A stretch of DNA of 64,000 bases, taken from the NCBI RefSeq assembly GCF_963676685.1, contig NC_092348.1:12808867-12872866 (forward strand), given 5' to 3'. The notes beneath the pieces were generated by a model. That model saw only the letters and a program-made list of their open reading frames with translations. It was not told the DNA's origin and did no database searches. Made by a program: the position numbers and the translations under genes. Every line of letters starts with the position of its first letter. The first letter of the stretch is position 1. This DNA is from Mytilus edulis (lineage: Eukaryota; Mollusca; Bivalvia; Mytilida; Mytilidae). Positions 1 to 11,286 of the stretch are shown in pieces.

Positions 1-4
1 GAAA

Positions 5-45
5 GCTATCTCATTAGCAATCATACATCTTCTTTTTATATGATA
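5..45 (+). repeat. R1 repeat fragment (edge)
   Basis: The terminal part of repeat R1 (a 'ctcattagcaatcatac' version of the R1 end) lies at the window edge. The next few hundred bases up to about 690 are AT-rich and show nothing else I recognise. Confidence 0.5.
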
Positions 46-689
46 ACAATTTGATATCCAATGCATTTAGGAATAAGTAGGTCTCAGGGTAGTTTTAAAA
101 CTCATAATAACAATTTGATATCGAATGTTTAAGTCTTTATGTTAATAAACATAATATAGACTGGAAAATAGGAAAATTATAGATATTTTATCTTTATTGT
201 CAGCACATGTTATGATGGAATAATTTAGAACAAAAATAGAACAAAGTCTCATTTTGAAAAGATTATGTCTTTACCCCTACAAAATATACACATGTGAAAA
301 ATAAATATACATTTTCTCTCTTACAAAGTCATCCATAAAATCTTGTTAGTTTTATTTGCTCATTATTCATTGTAAGACAACTCTGATACCACAAACAGCA
401 GACCAAAACACCAATCTTAAACTCTCATTTTAGCACTATGTCCGATTTTGAAGGAAAGCATTGTTTCCATAACTCCAGTGTCAATTTTCTATTTACCTTG
501 AAGGAAGTGTAAATGAAAATCACCAAAATGTTTTCACTGGTAATTGTAAACTTGATAAAGCTGCAAAAAACAAAAAAAAGTTACAAATTGCTTCTACTTA
601 AAAAAAATATATTTTCATATAGTTTGATCTTGTTTTGTGCTGTTACACAACTTTTTATCAGGTTAGATGAATGGTTATTTTGTTTCAAA

Positions 690-945
690 CATGTTTAACC
701 ATGCCACATTCTTTATGAATAGGTTATAAGTCAAGAGCCTGTATTTCAGTGATAGGTGAAGTTCAATGTTTTTCTCTTTTGAATGATTTCAAACTTTGTT
801 ATTCTTGGATCTTAATAACTTACAATATGGTAAGGGTTTTGCTCATTGCTGAAGGTTGTCTGGTGACCTGTAGTTGTTTACATCTTTTCTGTTGGGATCT
901 GATGGATAGTTATCTCATTGGCAATCCTTGTGCTACTACATCTCC
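690..945 (+). repeat. R1 interspersed repeat, diverged copy
   Basis: It shares the order of R1 landmarks with the better copy at 11287-11672: a 'gtttaacc..gccacatt' block, then 'gttttgctcattgctgaagg', then 'gacctgtagttgttt', then 'tctcattggcaat'. The open frames here are not coding. From 946 to 1323 I see nothing specific. Confidence 0.6.
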
Positions 946-1323
946 TTAATTACATATATTTATATTATAACTGTCCCAAATAAAATATATTATTGGATGA
1001 TGTAGACATAATTTCATTGGTTATAAAATTTTTTTAAAAAATCTGCCAAACAATACATCCATGTAATTATCAAACCAATATATAGATATCTAGAGATCTA
1101 CACATGGTTTAAACAAAAGACAATTTCTAAACATTATTGATTGATTGATTCTGTTTAACTCTACTTCTAGCTTTCTTGGCTTTATCATTTAAGAGCCAGT
1201 TTTTCATAGACACGGAAATGAAGGGTTGAAAGTCACAACCTTAATGTTGATAGGCTCATGATTGCTGTAGATGGTCTAGAAAAGATATCTACCAATAATG
1301 AAACTATGATGAAAGATGAACAT

Positions 1324-2369
1324 CAGGGTTTAGGCTGACGGTCGCCATTTTTGCTTTTAGCGAAAAATAATAATTGTGCCGATTAAAATTCTCCATTTGC
1401 GAAAGAATTTGGCGAAAGAAATATATATAACAATTTTGTTTCATCAATTTAAAAAAAAAAAAATTCTTTCTGGTTTCTCTCTAGTCACCTTGATGACAGA
1501 AAATCAATAATCAGCTGATTGCATTTTATAGCTGTAGACAACCTAGGACTAATTAATAAAGGTGATTATTGTATTGTTTGACAAAAATTTGAAATGATAT
1601 GGTTAAATGGTGTCCATCACATATCACATAAAGGATTTATAAACAACTTGACACACATGTTTGATTCAAACTTTTGAATTCTCCTTTCCTTTTTTTAACA
1701 ATGGTCCGGAAGGGAAAACTGACGAAAAATGTTCTAAAGCAAAAAAAACTTTTCCTACCCAAAACTTTATCCTTCAACTTTGATATAGATAATCGACCTG
1801 CAAGTCGTTTTAATGATGCACCTGTTTCAAGCAAAGTTTTTTTTATTGATGATGGTCAAGAAAAGAAAACTGTCGTTATGAAGAAATATATTCGACAGGT
1901 TGGGAATAATCCCTCAATACCTTTCTACAACTGCAAAATGACCCCTTTTATGAGGGGCAGTCCCTCATTTAAGGTTATCCCACATTTGAGGGGTTGTTCT
2001 AAACTTGTTCAAAAGTAAGGAAAATCTCTCTCTGTAGTCTTTATCCTTCAGCACGAAGGGAAATATATATCCGATTAACTATAAATTGAAGAATAAGCTT
2101 GTGTTCCCAGAAGTCAAAATGATGATTTTCATATTGCTATTTTTACAGTATCTTTTAATAAAGTAAAAGGTTTAGTTTTTATTCACTACAATGTAAACTA
2201 AAACATAAGTTTAAGAGACTCATTTTATTGTTCTTTTTTGTTATGAGGGGGGATAGAAAGCAGGAAAAATTTAAAGGAAAAATATATTAATGTTACTAGG
2301 CAAAAAATATATTGTTTTGGAGAAAGAGGTGGCGAAAAAAATAATTACCGTAACCCAGGGGAAACCCTG
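1324..2369. mobile_element. hAT-superfamily DNA element with perfect 8-bp TSD
   Basis: The ends are CAGGGTTT and AAACCCTG, a short terminal inverted repeat of the CAGGG type known in hAT transposons. The element is flanked by an identical 8-bp target-site duplication ATGAACAT at 1316-1323 and 2370-2377, the hallmark length for hAT. Subterminal sequence also pairs (ggctgacggt near the left end, accgtaaccc near the right). No transposase is visible. The longest open frame (1674-2018, plus, 114 codons) has no hAT motif I recognise. The element lies only 43 bp beyond the stop codon of the minus-strand gene at 2421-7107, so it probably sits in or beside its 3' UTR. Confidence 0.88.
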
Positions 2370-2420
2370 ATGAACATAATATCTCTGAAGCTGTTATACC
2401 TGATAGCTTTATATCTATCT

Positions 2421-2615
2421 TCAGTCCTTGCTATGAAACTGGAAGTTATTAAGTCTCATGAAGTTTTCTATCAACAGTATTCTATCTTCTTCAACTAAAA
2501 TGTCTAAAGGCCTTGAATAATAAATGGTGGCAACATCCTTCTCTTTGTCTAGTTCCTTTCTTTGATACAGTTTAATCATATGATGGCTTGTGATGTCCAA
2601 CAAGGTGAAATATAC
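2421..2615 (-). CDS. Exon 5 (last) of the 421-aa gene
   Basis: The acceptor is TTAATAG and the first codons encode VYFTLLDITSHHM. The frame stops with TGA at 2423-2421. The hAT element at 1324-2369 follows almost at once. Confidence 0.78.
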   Translation of the reverse strand, partial: VYFTLLDITSHHMIKLYQRKELDKEKDVATIYYSRPLDILVEEDRILLIENFMRLNNFQFHSKD

Positions 2616-5600
2616 CTATTAATGAAAATGTCCTTTAGTATACAGTATAACTAACACATGTTTACCATGCTGAGAAACATCACCATTGATCCCAAGAAAA
2701 AGTTAAGTTGGTGGCAGCAAACCCCTGTATGCAGGCAAACTTTTAGTGAAAGGCTAGCAGCAATCTTTCAATAAGAATATTAAAATGATTTCATAGATAT
2801 ACACATGTAAATGAGAATATTACTACAATAACTTTACCTGAACAACTATGGGGATGTATGTCACATTATTTCTGCCAAGCCTATATATGTCACATAATTT
2901 CGGCCACTTTAAAAAGTTTAAGCATGACTTAATGGTGCTAGTACCCGATATATGTGCATTGTATTGTCAAAAACAGCCCATATTTCTGTAGCAGAATTAT
3001 TCTACTGTCTAAAAAATAACTAAAAGTTTTCATTTTAGCAATTTTGTAAAACTGCTATATTTTGGGGCCAAAAAGGAGTCTTACTGGACCTACTCCTTTG
3101 ACAAACAAATTGTTATCAGAAATTACTGCTAGCCTTGCACTGAAAGTTGGTTACTAGTACCTTGACTTACATTTCATGCATACGGTACATGATTTTGATA
3201 CTTTTTATAATGCTAATGGATCCATGTACAGTAATAAAGATATTGCCAGTTTGTTATTCATGTTATTTGAGACCATGTTCAAGAATAAAAAAAAAAAAAT
3301 GGCAACTAGCCTAATACTGAAAGTTTGTTACCTACTTTTCACATATCAATGATTTTCAGACTATATTCAGGTACTTTTGTAAGAAAGATAAAAAAAAAAT
3401 GACTACAAGCCTATCACTGAAAGTTTGTCACCTACATTTTCACACATCAGCGATTTTCAGACTATGTTAAGTACTTTGTGTAAAATGATCAGTTAATTTT
3501 ACCTTTGTTCCATTCACTATGATACCAGGCATTTTGTCATTACCCATGGCATATTTCCTGACATCCAATAAAAGTTCACCAGCATGTCGTCCTAGAACAT
3601 TACGATCCAAATCTTCTTCTATTTCTGGTGTGAATATCTCACACCCAACTACTGAAGAACTGTCACTGCTACCCAATGAACATCGTCTGTGTTTTTTGTG
3701 TACTGGTTCTTCATCTGGACTTTCTTCTGTTGAAGAGCTAACACTACTACTACAGCTACTCTCTATGTATCTTTTCTTTGACTGGGTTTTAACTGGTTGT
3801 GTTTTCTAGTAATAATATAAATTGATTTACAGTATTGTTATTTAATGAATATCCTTAAATTGATAATAAGGATTATGATATCTATGTGTTTATTTATGAT
3901 TTTTTTCTAAGCCTGTAAACACTGATGTCAAACCCTGCACGTGTCAGATGTTAATTGACTAAATTTATCAGTCTTCCTGCTGAAGGTCAGTGTGGCTATC
4001 TGCCTTTCTCAATCAGTGAATACTAACCACCACTTCAAAGTGCTGAGTGTGGCATTAAACACAAACAATCAATGTGTCAATCATGATGGGTTTATTTATC
4101 AAGAAAGTTTGCAAAGTGCAGATGAAACTTTTATTTCCAATTTTTACTGGTACTTTTAATTCTTGCAACCAGCGGGGATTCTCGATTACAAAATTACTTA
4201 TCAATATGTATGGGGGGAGGCAAAACTATGAAAAAAAGAGTGAAAATGAAACAGTCCACTAACAGGAGTTAAGACTACATGTATACATGGTATACATGTA
4301 GTTATATGTATTAGATTATAGAAGAGTTTTTCAGCTTGTCACTTTCAGAAGTCCCCCACGCTCCATTTTTCTATATACTTATGTCACTGAATATGTGTGT
4401 CTTAAGAATACTTTGCTCTTTTAAAATATATATTATCACATACCTTAACAAAGGTTACAGTACAAATGTTGCTTTCTTCTTCTTTCTCTCTATGTGACAT
4501 ACTTTTGGTACATAAACGGAAATCTGGATTTGAGGTAACATCAACACCCAGTAAACCTTGCCAAAAACTTGGAGCTGTACCACAAAACCTAAAGAAAATG
4601 GAATAAACACTTACAGGCCTCGGACAACCATCTTACTACATACATGACATATGTATCATTAAACTGAACTATTCACTTTATGTAATAACATTTGCATGAA
4701 CTGTTGTTTGCTTTTGGTTTTTGTGGAAATGCTATATGTGAATGCATAAAAAAAATAATCAAGGCAACATGTTATGCTATATATGTACAATGTATATAGT
4801 AAGCTAGAATTACCAATCTTCTGACTGCAATGAATTACATTTTTTGATAGTTTTGGAGATTGGAGAATATTTTAGCAAATCTAAAATTTAAAATAGATTT
4901 AATCTGTATTTTTAGACATTCACACACTTCATGTATCTTATTAAACAAAGCCATGGTATTACAATGCAACACTTTATCATTATTGGATTCAAAGTTCTTT
5001 ATAAAAGATTGTATAAATAGAAGATGAAATGGTTGATTTACCTGCTTACATTAACTGTAGATGAATAAAGGAGATTTTTAAAGCTAAGCTCCTGTATATT
5101 TTGATATATATATCAAAATTATATCTGTCAAGTACATGAGGCAGGTAATCATGCCCTTAAAATTTACAAGTGTACTTTAGCAGCTATTTAAACAAGTACC
5201 ACCACTATCCATTTTTAACATTCATTGTACTTCTGCTATCTACTAAAGGAAGAGATTGACTTCAATGAGACCCAACTCCTTTGCAACCGTACGAAGTGGG
5301 AAATATTTGTGATATGAATTATAAATGTATTGTTTTGTACTTCCAATATTTGTCTTTATCCACAAAAACACCAATTTTTTATTAATTTTCCAAATTCTGT
5401 GACCATAGTGACAGACTGTTATCTATCAGTATATTAAATGCTTTTGTGCATGCTGAGTTCATATACTGCCCACAAAATTTTGTTGTTACAAAACTTGCAC
5501 AATTGGACCATGAGATAGTTTTGAAGAGATAACAATGCACATTATTTTGATATATATTTAAAATTTACTCACCTTGGTCTTAAATGACACATGGTAGCAA

Positions 5601-7107
5601 ATGCATAGAACAGTTGTGAGTATATTCCATCAGCCACTTCACATGCACCATCTATATACTGTTGTTCACTGATCAGAAGATACTCAGAAAGCTCTGAGAG
5701 AAAGTCATCAACATGAACTTTTGCCATCACATCTCTACAATAAAATAGAAGTCATTGTATGAATATCTCATTTGTAGTGGTTGGACATAAACTTGGACTT
5801 TTTTTTTACTTTGTTAATATGCTTTCAGATGCATCAGTACTTAAGAAGAAAATATGCCTACAGAAAATAACAAATAATCAAATTTCCTTATTATGCATAT
5901 TTTACAGAATGGCCATTCATACATGTATGCTTCTAAAGCTGAATTACAATGTACCAAAAAAGTCAAGGGTAACAGAACCAAATGCAAACTGAGTAATATA
6001 AGCTCTGTAAAGGTTGAAGAGGCACTTGTTAGTAGAACAGATATATTTGTACTAATATATAATTAAACAATTTACATGTTCTTTTTATTAAGAAAGTTTG
6101 TGCATAATTCATTTAGTTTAAAAATCTTGGGATTTTTCAGCAAATGTTGACACATGCTTTTTCATCTTAAAAATATATAAAATCAAAACTGCATACAGTA
6201 ACACTGAGGGCTGTCAAGTCTTATACAATTAGTATGAGACTCAGGCATTTTCATGCTTAATATTTTGCTGCATTTTCTGATAATCTTTGTTTTATTGCTT
6301 TGATCTTTACAATTTTGGCCAAGTGTCACACATTTGTTTCATGTGTGACAGGATTGTTTCCCTAAGTCATGTTAGTAATTGCAGTAGATACTTAGTCAGC
6401 TGTAAGCGGTTGAGCTAAGGAAGTACTTCTTTAGCAGATAACACTCTGCCTTGTGCCACAGAGGTCCCCCTTTCGAGTTCCATTGGAAACAAGCAATTTT
6501 GTAATAAAATTCATGCTCTCCCGTTACACATGAAAACTTCGCATTACTAGCTGCTGCATACATAATGTGTTATTGTTTTAAAAATACTATATAGTATTTT
6601 TAAAACAATAACATATTATGTGTTTGAGAAACTGTTTGTTACATACATGTACGAGTCATTGCTGTTCTCTTCATCAGATGATTTTATCTTTTCCCTTATA
6701 CTGTCCAAAGTTGGTTTCATGTGTTTACTGTAAAATTCATGAGTAGCAAATTGACCTGGTTTATTCTGCAGAGTTGCATCAAAAGGAAGATGCGACTTCA
6801 ATGTACTCATATACTGTTCCTGTTCAATCGTAAACTCAGTTAAATTTCCTTTCTTTAATACAACGTCTGACACAGTAGGATAATAACTTTCATTGTAATA
6901 GATGTTTACTTTCTCGGCATGTTTTCTTTTCCACTCAGAAACACAGTTTGGTATCACACTTGTTTTGGGCTTGTGTCTTGGGCGTTTAACATTTGATACG
7001 AGTAATGTGTGTGCTTGATTTTGGACATCGTTAACACATAAATTATCTTCTTCTGTAGATGTAGCAGATTCCTCTACATCAGATGATGATAAAGAAGCTG
7101 TTTCCAT
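2421..7107 (-). CDS. Unrecognised five-exon gene, 421-aa predicted protein
   Basis: Five exons join in phase: 7107-6647, 5734-5573, 4588-4444, 3805-3503, 2615-2421 (461+162+145+303+195 nt = 422 codons with stop). All introns are GT-AG, and the donors include ATGTAC, GTGAGT and GTATGT-type contexts. I do not recognise the family. The N-terminus (about residues 1-60) is acidic and Ser-rich, followed by a basic stretch with KRPRHKPK. The middle (about 150-250) is compact and hydrophobic, with a motif FCGTAPSFWQGLLG. A low-complexity Ser/Glu linker with KKHRR follows (about 257-300), and the C-terminus (about 320-421) looks folded. There is no signal peptide or membrane segment, and the basic clusters suggest a nuclear protein (inference). 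The start is the first ATG of the open frame at 7107; an upstream non-coding exon is possible. Confidence 0.8.
3503..3805 (-). CDS. Exon 4 of the 421-aa gene
   Basis: This 303-nt exon encodes the Ser/Glu-rich linker with KKHRR and then the start of the C-terminal region (EIEEDLDRNVLGRHAGELLL). The donor is GTAAAA. Confidence 0.78.
4444..4588 (-). CDS. Exon 3 of the 421-aa gene
   Basis: The acceptor is TTCTTTAG and the donor GTATGT. It encodes FCGTAPSFWQGLLGVDVTS and ends in phase 0. Confidence 0.8.
5573..5734 (-). CDS. Exon 2 of the 421-aa gene
   Basis: The acceptor is TTGTAG and the donor GTGAGT. The 162-nt exon keeps phase and encodes the segment around VDDFLSELSEYLLISEQQY, which is predicted helical. 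Confidence 0.8.
6561..6620. repeat. 60-bp near-perfect palindrome in intron 1
   Basis: The halves 6561-6590 and 6591-6620 are reverse complements with one mismatch (a G-T pair, so a G-U wobble in RNA) and no spacer. The motif sits 26 bp inside intron 1 of the 421-aa gene. The transcript could fold a 30-bp hairpin close to the 5' splice site. Confidence 0.85.
6647..7107 (-). CDS. Exon 1 of the 421-aa gene
   Basis: It begins with METASLSSSD and ends in phase 2 at a GTATGT donor (plus-strand ACATAC at 6641-6646). Without splicing the frame stays open to 6616, but it then loses the similarity in composition to the rest of the protein. Confidence 0.78.
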
Positions 7108-7259
7108 AATATTCGAAATTTGGCAGTGTAGGGGAACAATCTGGAAAGGGGAAGGTAGTGACTTATTTTATGTCATTAGCATAATAAGCTTATGTCCGTC
7201 CTTTGTTAGGAGCACCTTAAAATTGAGACTAAGAACCTAAAAATTTAAAATCTAAATAA

Positions 7260-7495
7260 GGGAGCTACCATTTGATTTTTATGGGGGGGGGGGGGGGGGG
7301 GGACTAGGATGAAAATTTTTGTCCTGCATTTGTTTTTAGTTGTAATCTCTGTCCTGCCTTTTTATTTTTCACTCTATTCGGTCCTGCCTTTTTTTTATTA
7401 GTTTATCCTGACTTTTTTTACCTAAATTGTCATCCTGCCTTTTTTTTGCAGTGTTTCATCCCCCCCCCCCCCATAAAAATCAAATGGCAGCTCCC
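7260..7495. mobile_element. PIF/Harbinger-type MITE, copy 1
   Basis: The inverted ends GGGAGCTACCATTTG and CAAATGGCAGCTCCC are flanked by a TAA duplication (7257-7259 and 7496-7498). A 3-bp TWA target site is typical of PIF/Harbinger. Next to the ends are a long G run and a C run. The interior is built of repeated 'tcctgcc' plus T-run units and has no coding capacity. A second copy is at 9212-9494. Confidence 0.85.
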
Positions 7496-7620
7496 TAAAG
7501 GCAGTGGCTATTTTGTAGGCTCCAGAAAAATAGCCTCCTCCTTTAAGATTTCCAGTCGTCCATCTGAATAAAGATGACTGATGCATGCGTGGCCTATTTA
7601 TTTGCAACTGTTTGGACCAG

Positions 7621-8007
7621 TCTTCTTCTTCTTCTTCTTTCTTCTTCTTCTTCTTCTTCTTCTTCTTCTTCTTCTTCTTCTTCTTCTTCTTCTTCTTCTT
7701 CTTCTTCTTCTTCTTCTTCTTCTTCTTCTTCTTCTTCTTCTTCTTCTTCTTCTTCTTCTTCTTCTTCTTCTTCTTCTTCTTCTTCTTCTTCTTCTTCTTC
7801 TTCTTCTTCTTCTTCTTCTTCTTCTTCTTCTTCTTCTTCTTCTTCTTCTTCTTCTTCTTCTTCTTCTTCTTCTTCTTCTTCTTCTTCTTCTTCTTCTTCT
7901 TCTTCTTCTTCTTCTTCTTCTTCTTCTTCTTCTTCTTCTTCTTCTTCTTCTTCTTCTTCTTCTTCTTCTTCTTCTTCTTCTTCTTCTTCTTCTTCTTCTT
8001 CTTCTTC
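7621..8007. repeat. 387-bp TTC/GAA microsatellite
   Basis: About 129 TTC triplets run with only one visible interruption near 7640. On the minus strand it reads GAA and directly follows the 3' end of the retrotransposon at 8008-9935, so it may be that element's expanded 3' tail. The poly-Leu, poly-Ser, poly-Phe and poly-Lys frames across it are artefacts. Confidence 0.95.
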
Positions 8008-9935
8008 AATACTGAAAAATACATGTTTTATAACAATTGGAGTGTTTGTATATAGAGTGTTTGTATATACAGATTGTGATTATTAAAAGATCATTAAAAA
8101 TATATGTACATGTTTTGTTTGAATTTGTTTATTTGAAGCTAGAGAGAACAGCTGGTGTTAGCCGATCTCTAATGCTGTCAACAGTTGTGGTTTCAATTAC
8201 AGTTTGTGGTAGTATAAAATTCCATTGAATACTTGTTCGGGTGAAATATGACCATTTGTATGTGTCCTTGGAAGTTTGGATGTGTCTGTATGTCTGAGTA
8301 TGATTTTGTCTTGTTCTGCAGTCTGTTTGTTCAAGAATATGCGATGGAATGGCTACAAGACAATGTATTACTTTATAAAATAAAATAAGTCGGGTTTTTA
8401 AGCGTCTCTCGGCTAGTGGTGGCCATTTCAACTGATTAAGCATGTTTTTTACACTGCTCGTGTAATCAGTTGTTGTGTACATAACGAGCAGCGCGTCTCT
8501 GTACCTTTTCTAATTGTATCTGTTTTTCTTTTAAATGGGGGTCCCATACACTACAACTATATTCCAGTTTTGGTCTTACTAGTGCCTGGTATGCTCTTGG
8601 TTTTGTTTCTGTGTGTGTAACTTTTAAATTTCTTTTTAAAAAACCAAGTGATCTGTTCCCATTTGATACTATGTTGTCTATATGTTTGTTCCACTTCAGA
8701 TTCGATTGTAAGGTAATGCCTAGATATTTTGCGGATGTAACTGATTCGAGGATGTGATTGTGGAGGATGTAATTATGCCGGTAGTTATTTTTCTTTTGTG
8801 AGATGGAAAGGTTGGTACATTTATCAGGGTGAAATACCATAAGCCAATCTGACTCCCATCGAGCTGCTGAGTCTAGGTCAAGTTGTAACTTATGACACTC
8901 ATCTTGTGTTTTTATTTCCCTGTAAACTATGCTGTCATCAGCAAAGAGTCTAAGCTTGCTGTGTTGTAGGTATTCCGGTAAGTCATTTATATAGATGGTA
9001 AACAGTATGGGGCCCAATACTGTTCCTTGTGGTACACCAGATGTTACGGGTACTGAGGTGGAGGAAATGCCATTAATGACTACTGTTGGTGTTCTGTCCT
9101 GTAAAAACGCCTGAATCCAATTTAGTGTGTTATTTTCAATACCATAGAATTTGAGTTTGTAAAGGAGGTGACGATGTGAGACTTTGTCGAACGCTTTAGC
9201 AAAGTCCATTAGGGAGCTACCATTTGATTTTTATGGGGGGGCTAGGATGAAAAATTTTGTCCTGCATTTTTTTTTTAGCTGTAATCTCTGTCCTGCCTTT
9301 TTATTTTTCACTCTGTTCGGTCCTGCCTTTTTTTTTTTAGTTTATCCTGACTTTTTTTACCTAAATTGTCGTCCTGACTTTTTTTTTTTTGCAAGTGTCT
9401 CATCCTGCCTTTTTTTTTTACTCAAAACTCCTGTCCTGCCTATTTTTTTCAAATTTCATCCTAGCCCCCCCATAAAAATCAAATGGTAGCTCCCTTATGA
9501 TCAAGTCAATTTGTGTGTTTCTATTATTTGAATGTGCTAGTTCTTGAATGAAGTCTATGAATTGTGTTTCACACGACCTTGATTTTCTGAAGCCGTGCTG
9601 AAGATCGTATAATATATGATGTTTTTCAAGATGAGACATGATGCTACTTGTAATGATGTGCTCCATGAGCTTATACAACATATGCAGGTTAAAGATATTA
9701 GCCTGTAGTTTACGGGTTTGTATTTTCCCCCCTTTTTGAAGGCTGGGGCTACATTAGCATGTTTCCAGTCCTTAGGTGTTTCTCCAGTTTCAAGTGACTT
9801 TTTAAATATCAATGTTAGAATTGGTGAGATTTGTTCCTTTAGTTCTTTAAAGACTCTGCCATTGATATTGTCCGGGCCGCAAGCTTTATGTGGATTTATG
9901 ATCCACAGTAATTTAGTAACTATAAGACGAAAACA
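8008..9935 (-). pseudogene. Decayed CR1/Jockey-group non-LTR retrotransposon (RT domain)
   Basis: The minus strand encodes a 5'-truncated reverse transcriptase in pieces. About 9930-9690 has NPHKACGPDNINGRVFKEL. From 9681 there is HGFRKSRSCETQ. From 9209 to 8466 there is MDFAKAFDKVSH, the SGVPQGTVLGPILFTIYIND block and the catalytic FADD. From 8482 to 8129 there is the thumb and C-terminal part (LAERRLKTRLILFYKVIH). Two frameshifts (near 9685 and 8475) and the MITE at 9212-9494 break it. No endonuclease part is present, which fits the 5' truncation usual for such elements. The 3' region leads into the GAA array at 7621-8007. The clade assignment is by motif style only. Confidence 0.88.
9212..9494. 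mobile_element. PIF/Harbinger-type MITE, copy 2, inside the RT frame
   Basis: It has the same inverted ends as 7260-7495 (GGGAGCTACCATTTG / CAAATGGTAGCTCCC). The TTA duplication lies at 9209-9211 and 9495-9497. Removing the element and one TTA restores the RT frame from ..DLII to MDFAKAFD, so the insertion is younger than the retrotransposon. Confidence 0.9.
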
Positions 9936-10215
9936 ACAGGAACAACAGGAACAACAGGAACACTGAAGTGCAACAAAGATTAACGACAACATACATAGAA
10001 ACGAACTTATAACAACTGCCATAGTTCCTGACTTAGTACTGGACATTTTAAGAAAACAATTGTGGCTTGAACCTTGTTTCATGGCTAGCCCAACCCCCGC
10101 TTATATGGCAGTGTTGAAAAATACCGTTACAATGACAACACAATGTGCCTCAAATACAGCACAAACACATGCAAGAACAATCATCACAAAGAAACTCACA
10201 AACAAATAATATAAA
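9936..10215 (+). repeat. R5 interspersed repeat with short AACAACAGG array
   Basis: It starts with about three copies of a 9-bp unit (aacaacagg). It then has the R5 landmarks 'acatacatagaaacgaac', 'tgccatagttcctgactt' and 'cccgcttatatggcag'. The rest up to 10460 is unrecognised. Another R5 copy is at 63440-63730. Confidence 0.6.
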
Positions 10216-10463
10216 AGTTGACACGACATGCAAACCGCTCATCTTCCATCAACGACAGACAGCACAGGACATCACAAACAGTGACGCACTTATGTAACGA
10301 ATACTTGAACTTCATACAATTATTTTCACAATGACAGTCCAATTAATTATCATGACAAGGACGGTATTGGAAGGCTATTTTATAAGTATTGGGACTACAA
10401 ACGATAAAACACAATGCATTATCCCACCGAAACCACAAGAAACATTAAAAATAAATACATAAA

Positions 10464-10875
10464 TGTTGGAAAGATATAGAAAGATGTGGTGTGAGTGCCA
10501 ATGAGACAACTGGTTCTTTAGTCTGATGGAATGAGAATTGTGCTCAATGGAATAGCAACAAAATGATGATCGGCTCCGACAAAATAACGATTTATATAGA
10601 GTTTTTCTATTTTGCCGGTGTTCATTCAGATTTTCAGTACATCAATTAAGAATAGAAAAACTAAAGAAACATATGTAGTTTAATGAAAAAAGTGTCTGAA
10701 AAATATGCCCTCTTTAAACATTTTTACGTAACAAAGCATGCATATAAAAATTGATATTATAAAAAAGAAGATGTGGTATGATTGCCAATGAGACAACTAT
10801 CCACAAAAGACCAAAATGACACGGACATTAACAACTATAGGTCACCGTACGGCCTTCAACTGTTTACTTATATAT
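10464..10875 (-). repeat. Two short R1 repeat copies
   Basis: R1 cores lie at 10480-10530 (gtgagtgccaatgagacaac) and 10762-10875 (gattgccaatgagacaac through ggtcaccgtacggcc). The intervening 10540-10755 holds nothing I recognise, and neither does 10880-11280. Confidence 0.7.
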
Positions 10876-11286
10876 GAAGTCTCTAAAAAATATGTCTTAA
10901 AAATATAATATACACATTAAAAGCAAAGCATGAATATCAATATATCGACATGTATATAACTAAAAATTTCAATAAAAATATCCCCCAATTTTTTTTAAAA
11001 TCAAATGTAAATCCAACCACCTCAAAATGCTGTACAAGTGTAACAACACCTTTCTTTTTGGTACTCTTTTATACTCAAGGAAGATGTTTGCCAATGCACA
11101 CATGAACTGCGCATAACACTTTTATATTCACTATTTTGTCTGGACATGAATTTGAAACCATTTCATGGCGGCGTTCTAGGTGGTCCCTCTGTATCACAAG
11201 ACGGCCACCAACCGCTGACGTTAGTTTCCATAAAGTTTTATTTCATATAGTCTGAAGAAAAGTCTGAAATAAGACCGAATAAATAG

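Noticed and set aside
1674-2018. 114-codon plus frame as an independent gene
   Set aside because: It lies inside the hAT element and lacks splice sites or a recognised domain; it may be an element relic at most.
6371-6490. tRNA-like stretch with 'ttcgagttcca'
   Set aside because: There is no convincing A box at the right distance and no cloverleaf.
7422-8086. Long poly-Lys, poly-Ser, poly-Leu and poly-Phe reading frames
   Set aside because: They are only the TTC/GAA microsatellite read in different frames.
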